Part shown: piece after piece, positions 1 to 9,571 of the stretch
Numbering within the stretch: position 1 is the first letter of the stretch
Layout: every line of letters begins with the position of its first letter
Assembly (NCBI GenBank): GCA_019693395.1
Contig: JAAMXP010002473.1
Location: 1-13,012 of the forward strand
Source of the DNA: Ettlia oleoabundans
Lineage: Eukaryota; Chlorophyta; Chlorophyceae; Chlamydomonadales
Direction: 5' to 3'
Length of the DNA stretch: 13,012 nucleotides
The notes under the pieces: model-generated
Database searches by the model: none
What the model saw: only the letters and a program-made list of their open reading frames with translations
Told to the model about the DNA's origin: nothing
Translations under genes and position numbers: made by a program

Positions 1-47
1 CCCACCCACCCAGTGCCCCACCCCACCCTCGCACGCCCTCTTTGTAG

Positions 48-3000
48 GTGTGGTGGGACACCGCTCCCAACTCTCTGCGTGCCACGCTGTGGATGCTGCT
101 GGCAGACCTGCCGCCGGACCTCCCCCTCCTGCTCTTTGCCACCGCAGACGTCCCCGCCAGCGGTGAGCCTGCCTGCCTTGTCCTGCCACGTGTCGTGCAC
201 AACCAGCTTGCAGCTGTGCCCATGCCAGCCTGCCTTCCCTCTGCTGCTTCAGCTGGCCCTGTGCCCCTTCCAAATGAAAGCACTACATACACCCCACCCA
301 ATGCCATTTTCCCATGCACCCACCCCCATCCCACCCCGCTCTTGTGCTTTCCACAAGTTGCAGAATTGGACCCGTCGGTGAAGCAGCTCTTCAATGTCAC
401 ATCAGGCGGCGCTTACCACCTGGAACAACCCACACCGCACCAGCGCAGGGAGTTCTTCCGTGGAATCTCGCAGGCGCTGGCGCTGCCTGTGCCTCCGCAG
501 GCCTCCCAACCCCGCCAGGCGCCGCAACCGCAGCCGTTGCCACCGCTGCCGCTCGCACCAGAGGCGGCAGAGGCAGAGGCGGCGGCTAAAAAGAAAGCGG
601 AGGAGCTGGCGGTTGGGCAGCGGTGAGCTGGCGGTTGAGCTCGGTGGGACGGTTGCTGCAAATCAGTATGATTGCATGCATGCCCAACTGCAGGTCACCT
701 GTGCATCATTTGTGCCTCACCTAGTACATTGATGTACCGCCCATGTTGCAGGTATGAGGAGGACCAAGCTGTGCTGCGCACGCTGCGCATGACTCTGCGT
801 GAGCTGACGATGCAGCTACTAGGCAGCAAGCGGTGGGCCGCCTTCTGGGAGCCTGAACCGCCGGACTGCGACTGGTGGGACAAGGTGGGTGTACTGCAGT
901 GTCAAGGTGATCAGGCAGGCTTGCGCCCCCTGCATGAGCACTGATCGTGTTGAACATTACGATGCCAGACTGCACATGCGTAGTCAGCAACCTTGCCTGC
1001 TTTCTGTCTTCATCCTTGCCTGCGCCCATAGGTGAGCGAGCCGATGGACCTGGCCACTGTGTTGTCACGCGTGGATGCCCGGCAGTACACCACACCACAC
1101 GACTACCTGGCTGACATTGCACGCATAGTGCAGGTGGGCAAGGTGGCGAAATGCTATCAAAGGGCTGCATGAGGTTTGTCCTTGGGGTGTGATGGGCTAT
1201 GTTGTTACCAGGTCAGGATTGGGCCCAGGAGGAGAACATACTGCTGCCCCTCCAGGCTTGGTGCAGCAGAGGTGGGGCATGCCAGTCATCCACTTCCTTG
1301 AAACGATCAAAAGTCAACCGTAGCGATTAGGTGCCGCTCATTCACGCAGCCAATAAATCACTCACTTGCTGCAGTGCTCTCACGAGTACTGGGGTGCCAA
1401 CCCTGGCATTGATGGGGTGAGGGAGATCAGCCGTGCCTGTGCTTTGGAGGACGAGGTGCGAGCAGCGCTGGGCAGGGCCGTGCCTCTTGAGCTCCTGGCG
1501 AGGCTGGAAGAAATGGCAGCAGCAGGTGGACCTGCGCCGCCACCGCCTGGTGAGCACAGTAGTGGAGGGATACCTTGATCTCTGATAGCTGAGCTCGCTG
1601 CTGACGTGGCGGTGATGACGTCATGTCTTCCGCACGCTGGCTGAGTGGTTGTAATGGACAATGAGGATAGGATAGCAGCACCGGAGGGTGGAACAATGCA
1701 GGCTTGCTGCTGCCCTTTCTGCGGGTAGTGGTAACCACGGTGCTTCACCGGTGCCTCTCCGTTTGAAGTGTAGCCAGCCATCTGTGGCTACCACCCCCAT
1801 GGCTTTGTTGCCATCTCTATACTTGCCCTCTTGTCTCCCGCTTGGGCTGCAGGCCTGGTGGTTCTGCAGGGTGCAGCAGTCGCAACGGGAGGTGGCAAGA
1901 CGCCTGGCGCACATCTGCTAGCATGCCGGCCGGGGCCCGGCCCGCAGAGCGACGACGCGGCGGCAAGGCGAGCCACTCGTCACGCTGCCGCTCTCCCTAT
2001 TGACAACCGCTTGCTTCACACGGATCCGGAAGCAGTGCGGCGGAACATCCTGGCACAAAGAAAGCAGGAGCAGCAGCTGCTGCAGCAGGCACAGGCAGAA
2101 AGCTCCCAGCCAAAGCCAGGCGCGCAGCCGCAGCAGCAGCAAGTGCAGGAGCAGGAGCAGCAAGAGCAGGAGCAGGGGCAGGAGAAGCAAACAGCTGAGG
2201 CCAGAGGGGAGGATGGAAAGCAGGGGGAAGCACCTGCCTCCGTTGATGCTGCTGTTGAGGCTGATGCGGAGCCGGCAGCAGCATGTGATAGCCCTGCAGT
2301 GTTGGAGCGGGAAGTGTTGGTGGAAAGCACCAAAGCAAACCTGCCTGAGCCTGCAGCGGCCGCAGCAGCGGTGATGGCTGGCACCCCTCGTGTGACTGCA
2401 GAGGACGTGGCGGCTGCCGCAGCCAGCAGCAAGCCTGCCAAGGGAACGCTCACAGCCATTGCAGAGCAGCACGGTGGCAGCAGGCTGCGGGAATGCAGTG
2501 GTGAGCGGACAACGTCCCAGCAGGGTGCCCTCACAGCAGAAGCTGATGCAAGTGCAGCGCAGCAGCACGAGGACCCAGCGACATCACCAGCAGCAGCGGA
2601 AGCTGCAGACATGCCTATGCAAGCGGCGCCTGATAAATTGGAGCCTGCTGCAGAGCAGGGTGCTCATGCAGCCGCAGCAGAGGAGCTGGCGGTGCCAGGT
2701 TACCAGCCAACCGAGGCTGACCATGCGCGTGTGGATAAGCTGCAGGCAGCCCTGACGCAGCAGACCGAGGGACTTGTGCTGGATAATCTGGAAAACATCC
2801 ATGCCAGGCTGAGCAGGTAGGTGGCCGGCAACATGGCATACATTTGTTATAGGATTGAACGCACTGGATTATCAGGCTTGGAAGCACTGAAGGCATGATT
2901 TGCAAGTTTGCTGGTTCCTGGTCTCCCAGGCTGGGGCAATGCAGCATATTATGAGCGGTAAGGTTGTTGTGCCTGCCTGTGCAGGCTGGCGATGGACCAC

Positions 3001-3078
3001 CGCTTCACAAAGGATCGTGAGGAGGTGGTTCAAGCGGCATTGGCGGCCGTGCGAGAGTGGCGCGCTGCCCGGCAGTAG
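48..3078 (+). CDS. ATAD2-like: ATAD2/Yta7-like AAA ATPase with bromodomain (3' part)
   Basis: Chromatin-associated AAA ATPase whose bromodomain reads acetylated histones; family members act in nucleosome turnover and transcription. The 5' end lies outside the window. My exons are 48-162, 364-622, 752-884, 1032-1133, 1375-1549, 1853-2816 and 2985-3078, giving 613 residues and a TAG stop. Residues 1-75 match the end of the second, degenerate AAA domain (LLLFATADVPAS, then LDPSVKQLF). The bromodomain, about 128-235, shows RWAAFWEP, EPMDLATVLSRVD, EYWGANPG and the ATAD2-typical RACAL. A Gln/Glu/Ala-rich linker follows. The C-terminal helical segment (LVLDNLENIHARLSR joined to LAMDHRFTKDREE) resembles the ATAD2 C-terminus and shows that the TAG at 2818 is a donor site (AG|GTAGGT), not the stop. 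The acceptor at 1852 is the least certain junction, because another frame nearby (RVQQSQREVARRLAHIC) also looks protein-like. The neighbouring kinesin gene is convergent. Confidence 0.88.
1550..1852 (+). other. Intron of ATAD2-like gene (303 bases)
   Basis: Begins GTGAGC after the bromodomain exon and ends CTGCAG. The flanking phases agree (phase 1 to phase 1). It has stops in the coding frame and no recognisable exon or RNA. It contains a perfect 10-base palindrome ATGACGTCAT (1615-1624), a bZIP/CRE-type core, which may be chance. Confidence 0.7.
2123..2187 (+). repeat. CAG/GCAGGA low-complexity tract in ATAD2-like gene
   Basis: Imperfect CAG and GCAGGA units encode a Gln/Glu-rich run (QPQQQQVQEQEQQEQEQGQE) in the linker after the bromodomain. 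It is probably disordered or weakly coiled-coil, and length variation between strains is likely. The long Leu/Cys-rich open frame on the opposite strand is a by-product of this repeat. Confidence 0.75.
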
Positions 3079-3491
3079 CAGGGCCTGCATGGTGATAGGG
3101 CAGGTCATCGTGAAGGCTGCATGGCCTGTCTGTCTGTTTCACTGGCTTGTTTTTTTGTTGATGGGAGATTGGCCTGACAAGCCTCCTCCTTATGCAGCAC
3201 TGCTCCCTTTCCTCGCTGCTCCACCCCACTCAACCGGCGCCTGTCCTGCATGTCTTCGCGCATGTATTCAGCATCCAGCACCACCGCCGGTAACCAAAAC
3301 TGCACATTAATCTGCCATCCGTTCTAACAGATTCGCTCATCATAACTGTGAAAAATAGTGTGCACTTGCCAGTGACCATGTAGTTGGTTGCAGGTGGTGG
3401 GCACATACACGCACATTCACGATCCATCCCTCTCTGCAAGGGTTTGATGTGCTACAAGGAACAGCCTTGGAATCACAATGTTACCATGTGG
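3079..3491. other. Convergent intergenic region, ATAD2-like / kinesin-9
   Basis: Holds the 3' ends of two genes transcribed towards each other. I see no further convincing coding sequence, RNA gene or hairpin. The usual green-algal polyadenylation signal TGTAA was not found on either strand, so the 3' ends of both transcripts are not placed. Confidence 0.6.
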
Positions 3492-6400
3492 CTACCCTTG
3501 ACGCATGCTTTTCAACAGCGCATGGCGGGCCTGGTAGAACTTGATGATTTCGCTGTCCGCCTGTGCGTTTCCTGTCAGCAGTGGTCTAGCAGCGGCCAGC
3601 ACGTCAGGTTCAACCCCAGCTGATGGGTCAGGTGGAGCGTCAGCCTGCTGCTGCTGCTGTGGCGGGGGCAAGTACTGCTGGATCTGCAGTGGTGGTTGCG
3701 CTACCTTCAAGGGCTCTGGGCGTTGCTGCTGTAGCTCCCTCCCCTCGATGGGACCCAATGCTGTTGAGGCAGCCTGGCGAGGGGTGGTGGCAGGGCTGCT
3801 CAAGTTGGTGGTGCCGCCTTGGAGGTGCTGCTGGTCAGAACGGAAAGAGGGAGCTGCTTGCCAAGAGTTGAAGGACGGCAGCACTGCTGCTGGCGATGGG
3901 CCACTTTCCGCCTTCTGGCGGTTTGAGCCATGCGGTAGGGAGGGTGCAAGACGCTGGCCAACTGAAAGTGCAGCGGGGACTGACCAGCCCAGCTGCTGCA
4001 GGTTTGGTGGCGGCTGCTGCTGCTTTGCAAGCGCAAGCCCCTTCTGCAGCGATGCCGCATCTTGCTGCCTCCCCGCAGACTTGCCTCGCCGCAAAGGTGG
4101 CCCCTCCTGCGCCGCTGCTACTGCCACTCCCTCTCCCAACCGCGCTGCGCCCTGCTGTCGCCATACCGCACCAAGCCCCGCATGGCTGGCCTCTTCTACG
4201 ACTGTTACTGCTCCCGCACCCTGCTCACCACCGCCAGTGCGCACCATGGCTGCATACCATGACTGGAAGTCGCGCTGCAGCCGCACCCTGGAGCGCTGCA
4301 GCAGGGACTCCACCCCATCCACCTCAGCTTTCACCCCACGCAGAGCTTCATACGCTTGGCGGTACGCCGCTTTCTCCTGCAAAATAACGATTTGGCAACA
4401 CAACAACATGACCAGGACAGCCAAGGTTTCAGCAGTTCACGCGTATGTGCACCCTTGCAACGACATACGTGTGCACACAGGCCAGATGTTTACACTGCAA
4501 TGTGCTGTTCTTACTTGTCAGGCCAAGCGGCCCATGTAGTGTGCCTAACTACCTACCTTCTCAATCATCCCTTTGATTCGCTCCTCCTCCGCATCCCGCT
4601 CCAGCCCCTCCTCCATCCCTTCACTCCCACCACCGCCGGCCTTCTGGCGCAGCAGAGCCGCCATTGAGCGTGCCAGGCGCCGCTGCTCCACTGCAGCCTT
4701 CAGCTCCCCAACTTGCTGCTTGCTGGCTGCTACACGCGAGCCAAGGGCTCTCGCCTCCTCATACTTGCCACGCAGCACAGCCTTGTGCTCAGCCACGGCA
4801 TCGTGTGCTGGGCTGGTGGCGCAGAAATATTTAAACTGCGATGCGGCACAGATGGGAGGTTCTAAATTACGTGCATGGCGGGCAAACAGGAAGCATGAAA
4901 GGCTGCCAGAACAGGTACGTATACACGCAGTGCTCAGGGAGTCTGCATACTGATAGACTGGGACAACAAGGCCACAGTAGGCAAGCGAGTAGGCTGCTGG
5001 CATGACAAGGCAGCTGGCCGGACACCACTGGAAACCACTCACCGCCTTGTGCTGGTCCGTCAGCAGTTCATCTGAAAAAGCATGGGGAACACCTGGGATG
5101 TTGGCTGGCCTCCCACCATTCAATGGTGCAGCAGACAAACTGCCGCTGCCCTCGTGTTTCCCGCCGCTCTGGTCAGCTCTGGCATCACTCGTTGACCAAG
5201 AACCACCGACTCCATTCTGGCTGGCCCGCCGCTCAACTGACAGGGCTGCCAGGCTGCCGCTGCTGCTTTGTCGGTCAATCGCTGGTCCATTTGGGCCCGA
5301 TGAGGCCTGGTGCAAGGTTCTGGCAGCAGTGGCAGGGCCCTGTCCTTGCTTTCGCAACATGCCTGTAAGCACGACTATCTGCTGCTCCTGCTCCTGCACC
5401 AAGTGCCGCAGGCTGCGCAATTCAGCTGCTGGTGCTGTCGCTGCTTGGCCACCACCACCCGATGCTGCAGGTTGCTGTGCTCCCAGGTCACCCCCTCGCA
5501 CCATGCTCTTCAGCAGGGCAAATGCAGCGTGTATGAAGAGCATGCTGGGCTGCACATCCAGGGTGGCATCGGCTGCAGGGTCCTCAACAAATAGCAGCAC
5601 CTGCCGCCTGAGAGCCTGTTCTTCCTCCTCGCTTAACACGTGCCGCTGCTCTGCCCCACAACTCTCCAATCCAGCCCCTGCCCCGCTGTCGCTGCTACCA
5701 CCGCCGTCCATGCTGCCTGCAGTGGCTCCGCCGGAACGCAGCAGGGCTATCTCCTGCCGCAGAAGAGTGTTTTCTTGCTTCAACCGCTTCACCACCAGCT
5801 CCAGATCCATCTCCTCATTCACCTCAACCCTGCCAGGCAAGCGGTTCAAGGTGTTGAGCATGCACACAGATGAACCTGATGGGGGAGCAATCACCAGTCA
5901 TCAGTAGTGATTGATCACTGCAGCAATTTGGGGTCTTTGCGCAGCAAAAGCATTCGCCTCCCCCTCAGCCTAATGGGAAGGACACCTCAGCAGAGCCGCT
6001 CCAGGGTGACAAGTAACCTGTACAAATTTAACTCACTCCCAAAGCCCCACTGGCCCTCTGCCAGGCAAACCCCCACCTGTTCGTGATCATGGCCACCCGT
6101 TGTGCAAAGCGGCAGGTGCTGATGCTTTCCTCGATGTGCTGCGCCGCTGGAGCCACCGCCGCCACCATGATTGTGCGTGTGTTGCCCCCCAGAGAGTCAC
6201 GCAGCACCTGGGTAAGCATGCTGTTACGGTAGGGCACGTGGGTGCGCCCCTCCTGCAGTGAGTTGATGACCTGCGCATAGACAAACCAGGCAGGCACAAT
6301 GGCCAGATGCGGCAATGCACAATAGGTCTGTCTGATGCTAAAACACCCAGCATGATTACTGTGAACTGAATGACGTTTTGGCGTGGTGGTGGTGGGGGGG

Positions 6401-8013
6401 GGGCTTCGAGCAAAGTGCACAGGGTGCTGCGATTGCCGATAGCTTGCTCCCCATCCATCTCTCACCAAGAATTGCTTCCCTGGTTCGCCACGACTGTCGC
6501 CAGCTGCTGCGTGCAGGCTGCCCCACACACCACACCACCCCTGACCGCCCCTACCTGCTCCAGGAAGTGCAGGCTGAGGTTGATGTACTTGGCCTCCTTG
6601 AGTTGGGCGTGGGCCGCCAGGCCAGTCTTCACAACACGTTCGCTGCCTGCCAAGTCAACAAAGTGAAGCTTGCTGCGACGCACCAGTGCCTCCCCCGCGC
6701 GCCGCGCCTCAATATGCAGTGTGAAGATGCAGTGGGAGCGGGAGGACGCTTGATTGAGCGGGGTCTCAGCCACCACACGGTTCGTGTCACCCAGGAAGAG
6801 CTGCAAGGGCGAAAGGCGCGCGCAATCAGGAAAAATGAGCACACAACCAATAGAGGAGGGCTTTCAACTGGAATAAAGCAAGGCCACACATGCAAAACGC
6901 ACCCTCCACCATGCATCCAATGTGCAGCAGGTTGTGCAGCAAAGCAGTCTGGCTTGATCCTGGCAGTAACCAGCAAACTCGAGCAGTATTGGGCGCACCA
7001 TATTGAGCGCCTGCTCCTCTGTGTCACAGCGGTGCATGCTGAGGTTGCGTATGTGCAGGCGGCCGCCTTCCTCCTCCATGATGCGCACCTGCACACAAAG
7101 ACAGGCAAGTAACTAAGGCAGCCACTTGAATGTTGAATTGAAGCTTTTTCGTCAGTTCTAAGCACTCGGTATGTTCTATGCTTTGCTGTCTCACTCCGTA
7201 AACTCAGAACAACGGATATTTACGGTACCCGCCCAACAACTGGCAACACCAGCCCAGCCAATACCCTCCCATCCGCCTTTCTGCCAGTATCCGCCTGCAC
7301 TCCCTGCCACAGCACCCACCTTGGGCAGGTCCTCTAGCGCCTTCACCTCCCTATTGGGTTCCAGCAGATCATAGCCAGTCTCACAGTATATCTCCATGTA
7401 GCTGACGTGCAGCGTGAAAGCGTGGTCTGTACGGCGGGCTGCCTCGGCAAAGGCTGCAGAGATGGAGCGCGGAATGAGGCCCCGATCTGCGTACCGCTCT
7501 GTTCCGCCGCTTATGGTGAAGGTCTTGCCGGACCCCGTCTGGCCAAAGGCAAATACAGTGCCGTTGTAACCGTCCAGTGCAGAGTGTAGGACAGGTGCTG
7601 CTACTCGCTCAAACACCTCATCTTGGCGTGCCTCGGGCGGCAGCAGGCCATCAAAGGGGAAGCGATAGCTCTCCCGAGAGTTGTTGACCAGCCTGCATTA
7701 AAGGTTAGCAGCAGCAGAGTTTCAAAGTGTGGTGCCAGCTGAAAGCTGCTGCCAGTGTTGCTGCCAACACAGCCAGCTTGACTCAGTTGGCCACACGGGG
7801 CCTACAACACTGCCCAGGCGCCGTGCGTCAAAAGCGACAAGCTCACCCCTGGCTGGCGTCCCGGGGCACGCTGAATTCCACCCAACCCTCCTCTGCGCTG
7901 GTCACCACCCTGCCACTCGCCCTGGGAACGGGTCGCAGGCGCAAGAAGACTGCGATTCGCTGCCGCTCTTGGGCCCCTGGGGGCCCTTGCAACTCCCCAT
8001 GCTCCGCTGCCAT
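3492..8013 (-). CDS. KIF6-like: Kinesin-9 family motor, KIF6 type (ciliary kinesin)
   Basis: Microtubule motor of the kinesin-9 family, whose members work in motile cilia; the Chlamydomonas members are KLP1 and, as I recall, FAP125. Exons on the minus strand: 8013-7847, 7692-7320, 7088-6999, 6800-6555, 6270-6077, 5829-5043, about 4835-4557 and 4376-3492, for about 1006 residues. The N-terminal motor shows GYNGTVFAFGQTGSGKTF (P-loop about 106-113), NQASSRSH (switch I, about 226-233), VDLAGSE (switch II, about 258-264), YINLSLHFLEQ and ISTCRFAQRVAMI. KIF6-type hallmarks are YMEIYCETGYDLLEP, LEDLPKV, LFLGDTNR, and VNEEMDLELVVKRLKQEN starting the neck/coiled coil at about 360. Two later coiled-coil blocks (about 630-750) match the KIF6 stalk; the Gln/Pro-rich tail ends in TGNAQADSEIIKFYQARHALL. 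The start is the ATG closest to the motor; the frame is also open upstream. The exon 7 acceptor is uncertain. Confidence 0.92.
4776..5054 (-). repeat. 15-base direct repeat flanking kinesin intron 6
   Basis: CAGCACAAGGCGGTG (5054-5040) and GAGCACAAGGCTGTG (4790-4776) match at 13 of 15 bases. The copies are offset by 264 bases and are in the same frame (QHKAV and EHKAV). The GTG of the first copy forms the intron donor. Confidence 0.8.
4836..5042 (-). other. Kinesin-9 intron 6, in frame and stop-free, flanked by a direct repeat
   Basis: Starts GTGAGT after DQHKA and is taken to end at a CAG before 4835. It is 207 bases (69 codons) and has no stop in the coding frame. Its translation would be Cys- and hydrophobic-rich, unlike the coiled coil on each side, which is why I call it an intron. 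A later acceptor at 4789-4788, giving 255 bases, would also keep frame and would restore the family-like EHKAVLRGKYEEARALG without extra residues. Confidence 0.55.
6271..6554 (-). other. Kinesin-9 intron 4 with a C10 tract
   Basis: GTAGGG...GCAG intron of 284 bases between the LSLHFLEQ exon and the VINSLQEG exon. It contains ten consecutive G on the plus strand (6394-6403; C in the transcript) beside GGT repeats, a place prone to sequencing slippage. No coding signal was seen. Confidence 0.8.
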
Positions 8014-8253
8014 GATTGATGTGAGGTATTGAGGCTGGTAGCACGAACAAGAGGAGAGAAGGAGCAGAAGAGGCCTCGCCAACGTGGCAGTGGGCACGGT
8101 GTAGCTCGTCTGCATACCCCGAAATTGCATGATTCCGTGTCGACGGCTCGCTACATCCATGTACAGCCAGCAGTCAACGCGGCGCGACATCAGCAAGTCA
8201 ACTGCGATTCCCCCGCCTTTTTTTGTTGACCCTTTCAACGACTTCTGCCTAGC
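8014..8253. promoter_or_regulatory. Bidirectional promoter between kinesin-9 and dynein LC1
   Basis: Only 240 bases separate the two divergent start codons, so both 5' UTRs and promoters must fit here. I see no TATA box. GTCAAC occurs at 8173-8178 and 8197-8202. Its complement GTTGAC at 8225-8230 forms an inverted repeat with TCAAC (8235-8239), GTTGA-N5-TCAAC. This bears only a loose resemblance to an X-box (RFX site) and also contains the TTGAC core. A T run lies at 8218-8224. That the pair shares a promoter is an inference from spacing and shared function. Confidence 0.6.
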
Positions 8254-9149
8254 ATGGCCAAACCAACACCTTGCAAGGCGGCTCTAGCCCGCTGGCTGGC
8301 AGGGCCCGGCGAAGGCGTGGCAGCAGAAGCAGCGGAGCGGGTGGAGTTGATTGGTGTGTGCCCGCCCATCGACAAGATGGACTCCAGCCTGGCATCGCTG
8401 CGCTCCTGCCGCCACTTGGCCCTCTCCACAAACAATTTGGACAAGATAGGAAATTTGACGGGAATGGAGCAGCTGGAGGTGCTGTCCCTTGGGCGCAACT
8501 GCCTGAAGAAACTGGAAAATCTGGAGGCGGTTTCAGGAACGCTGCAGCAGCTCTGGGTCAGCTACAACCAAATCGACCGCCTGGTGCGTACTTTATGCAT
8601 CAGGTGGAAGGCTGAGGATAGATTGCAGGGTCTAGAACGCAGAGAGCAGCGGCCCGAAGGCAAATCTGCAATGGTGGGTTGCCCCACACCAAGAAGCGTG
8701 GCTCCACCCATTTGGTGCTCCCTTGATAGCAGGCTGGCATCGACAAGTGCACCAAGTTGAAGGTGCTATATGCCAGCAACAACAGGATTAAAGACTGGGC
8801 GGAGCTGGACCGGCTGTCGGCGCTGTCTGAGCTGGAGGACCTGCTGCTCATCGGCAACCCGCTGTACAACGAATGGAAGGACAATGGGGCGCTGCCGCAG
8901 TACCGCATTGAGGTGGGCTGTGATGCACGCTGACAGCGGGGCCTTTACAAAATAATGCAACAGCTGCTTATCTTGTGATGCTGCTGGCAACATGCTGCCC
9001 TTGCTGGCACATTCCTCCAATGCCACCACCCTCCACCTCCTACCGCTGTCCCCGCTAGGTGCATGCAGGTGCTCAAGCGGGTGCCCATGCTGAAGAAGCT
9101 GGATGGGCAGCCGGTAGATGTGGAGGAGCGGGAAGCGGTCAAAAAGTAG
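8254..9149 (+). CDS. DNAL1: Axonemal outer-arm dynein light chain 1 (LC1)
   Basis: Leucine-rich-repeat light chain of the ciliary outer dynein arm; in Chlamydomonas LC1 binds the microtubule-binding domain region of the gamma heavy chain. Exons are 8254-8583, 8733-8912 and 9069-9149, all joined in phase 0, giving 196 residues with TAG at 9147; human and Chlamydomonas LC1 are about 190-198. The N-terminal MAKPTPCKAALARWL is family-typical. Repeats follow: LRSCRHLALSTNNLDKI, LEVLSLGRNCLKKLENLEAV, LQQLWVSYNQIDRL, LKVLYASNNRIKDWAELDRL and LEDLLLIGNPLYNEW. The C-terminal cap reads YRIEVLKRVPMLKKLDGQPV then DVEERE, like the algal protein. The Asn of IGNPL (about residue 152) corresponds to the region of the human N150S ciliary-dyskinesia variant. 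The acceptor at 9068 is chosen over the AG at 9058 because only it keeps frame. The protein looks intact and functional. Confidence 0.96.
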
Positions 9150-9571
9150 GCGCTTCTGGCCATGTACAACGCCCCTTCTGGCTTGCCAAAGCCACCAGCA
9201 CATGGCACCCCGTGCATTTTCAATTCCTCCTTTCATGTGCTCGCTGCTAATCCTCCTCCTGCTTCTATACTCGCTGAACCCAAATCTACACTGGCGAGAT
9301 GTTGCTGCTCGTTACCATGCAACAAGGCTGGTCTTACAAGCAGGCATTGGAATATGGGAAGGCAACAGTGCAGCAAACTGGGGGTGCAGTGCTGTGGTGC
9401 CACAACACGGAACAGACTGGCCATGGAAGGAAACAAACAACATTCAGTCAAGCGGGCGTCAGGAAAGGTCAGCAAACACGGAGAGAGATGTGTGGCAGCC
9501 CGAATGTGCACATTGCAACATTCAAAGCATGGCGTTCTGACGATTCAGCTGGGCGCTCCTGGCCCAGTGCT
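9150..9571. other. Convergent intergenic region, LC1 / SmB
   Basis: Carries the 3' UTRs of LC1 (plus) and SmB (minus). The short open frames here are not family-like. A minus-strand TGTAA is listed separately; no plus-strand TGTAA was seen for LC1. Confidence 0.6.
9334..9338 (-). terminator. Candidate polyadenylation signal TGTAA for SmB
   Basis: TGTAA on the minus strand, about 234 bases past the SmB stop. TGTAA is the usual green-algal polyadenylation element. Five bases occur often by chance, so this is only a candidate. Confidence 0.4.

Noticed and set aside
1918..2568. Minus-strand Leu/Cys-rich open frame that could look like membrane protein
   Set aside because: It is the complement of the CAG-rich ATAD2-like exon; poly-Leu is what CAG repeats give on the other strand.
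2818..2820. TAG as stop of the ATAD2-like protein
   Set aside because: It is part of an AG|GTAGGT donor; splicing to 2985 restores a family-like C-terminus.
3570..3625. tRNA-like B box (GGTTCAACCCC) near 3608
   Set aside because: No matching A box or cloverleaf could be drawn, and it lies inside a kinesin coding exon.
3541..4539. Long plus-strand open frame (332 codons)
   Set aside because: It lies opposite the last kinesin exon, is Cys/Ser/Pro-rich, and resembles no family; the minus strand has the conserved KIF6-like stalk and tail.
5002..5907. Long plus-strand open frame (301 codons)
   Set aside because: Antisense to kinesin exon 6 and part of intron 6; composition reflects the GC-rich opposite strand.
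6378..7112. Plus-strand open frame (244 codons)
   Set aside because: Antisense to kinesin motor exons that carry switch I and II motifs and correct splice sites.
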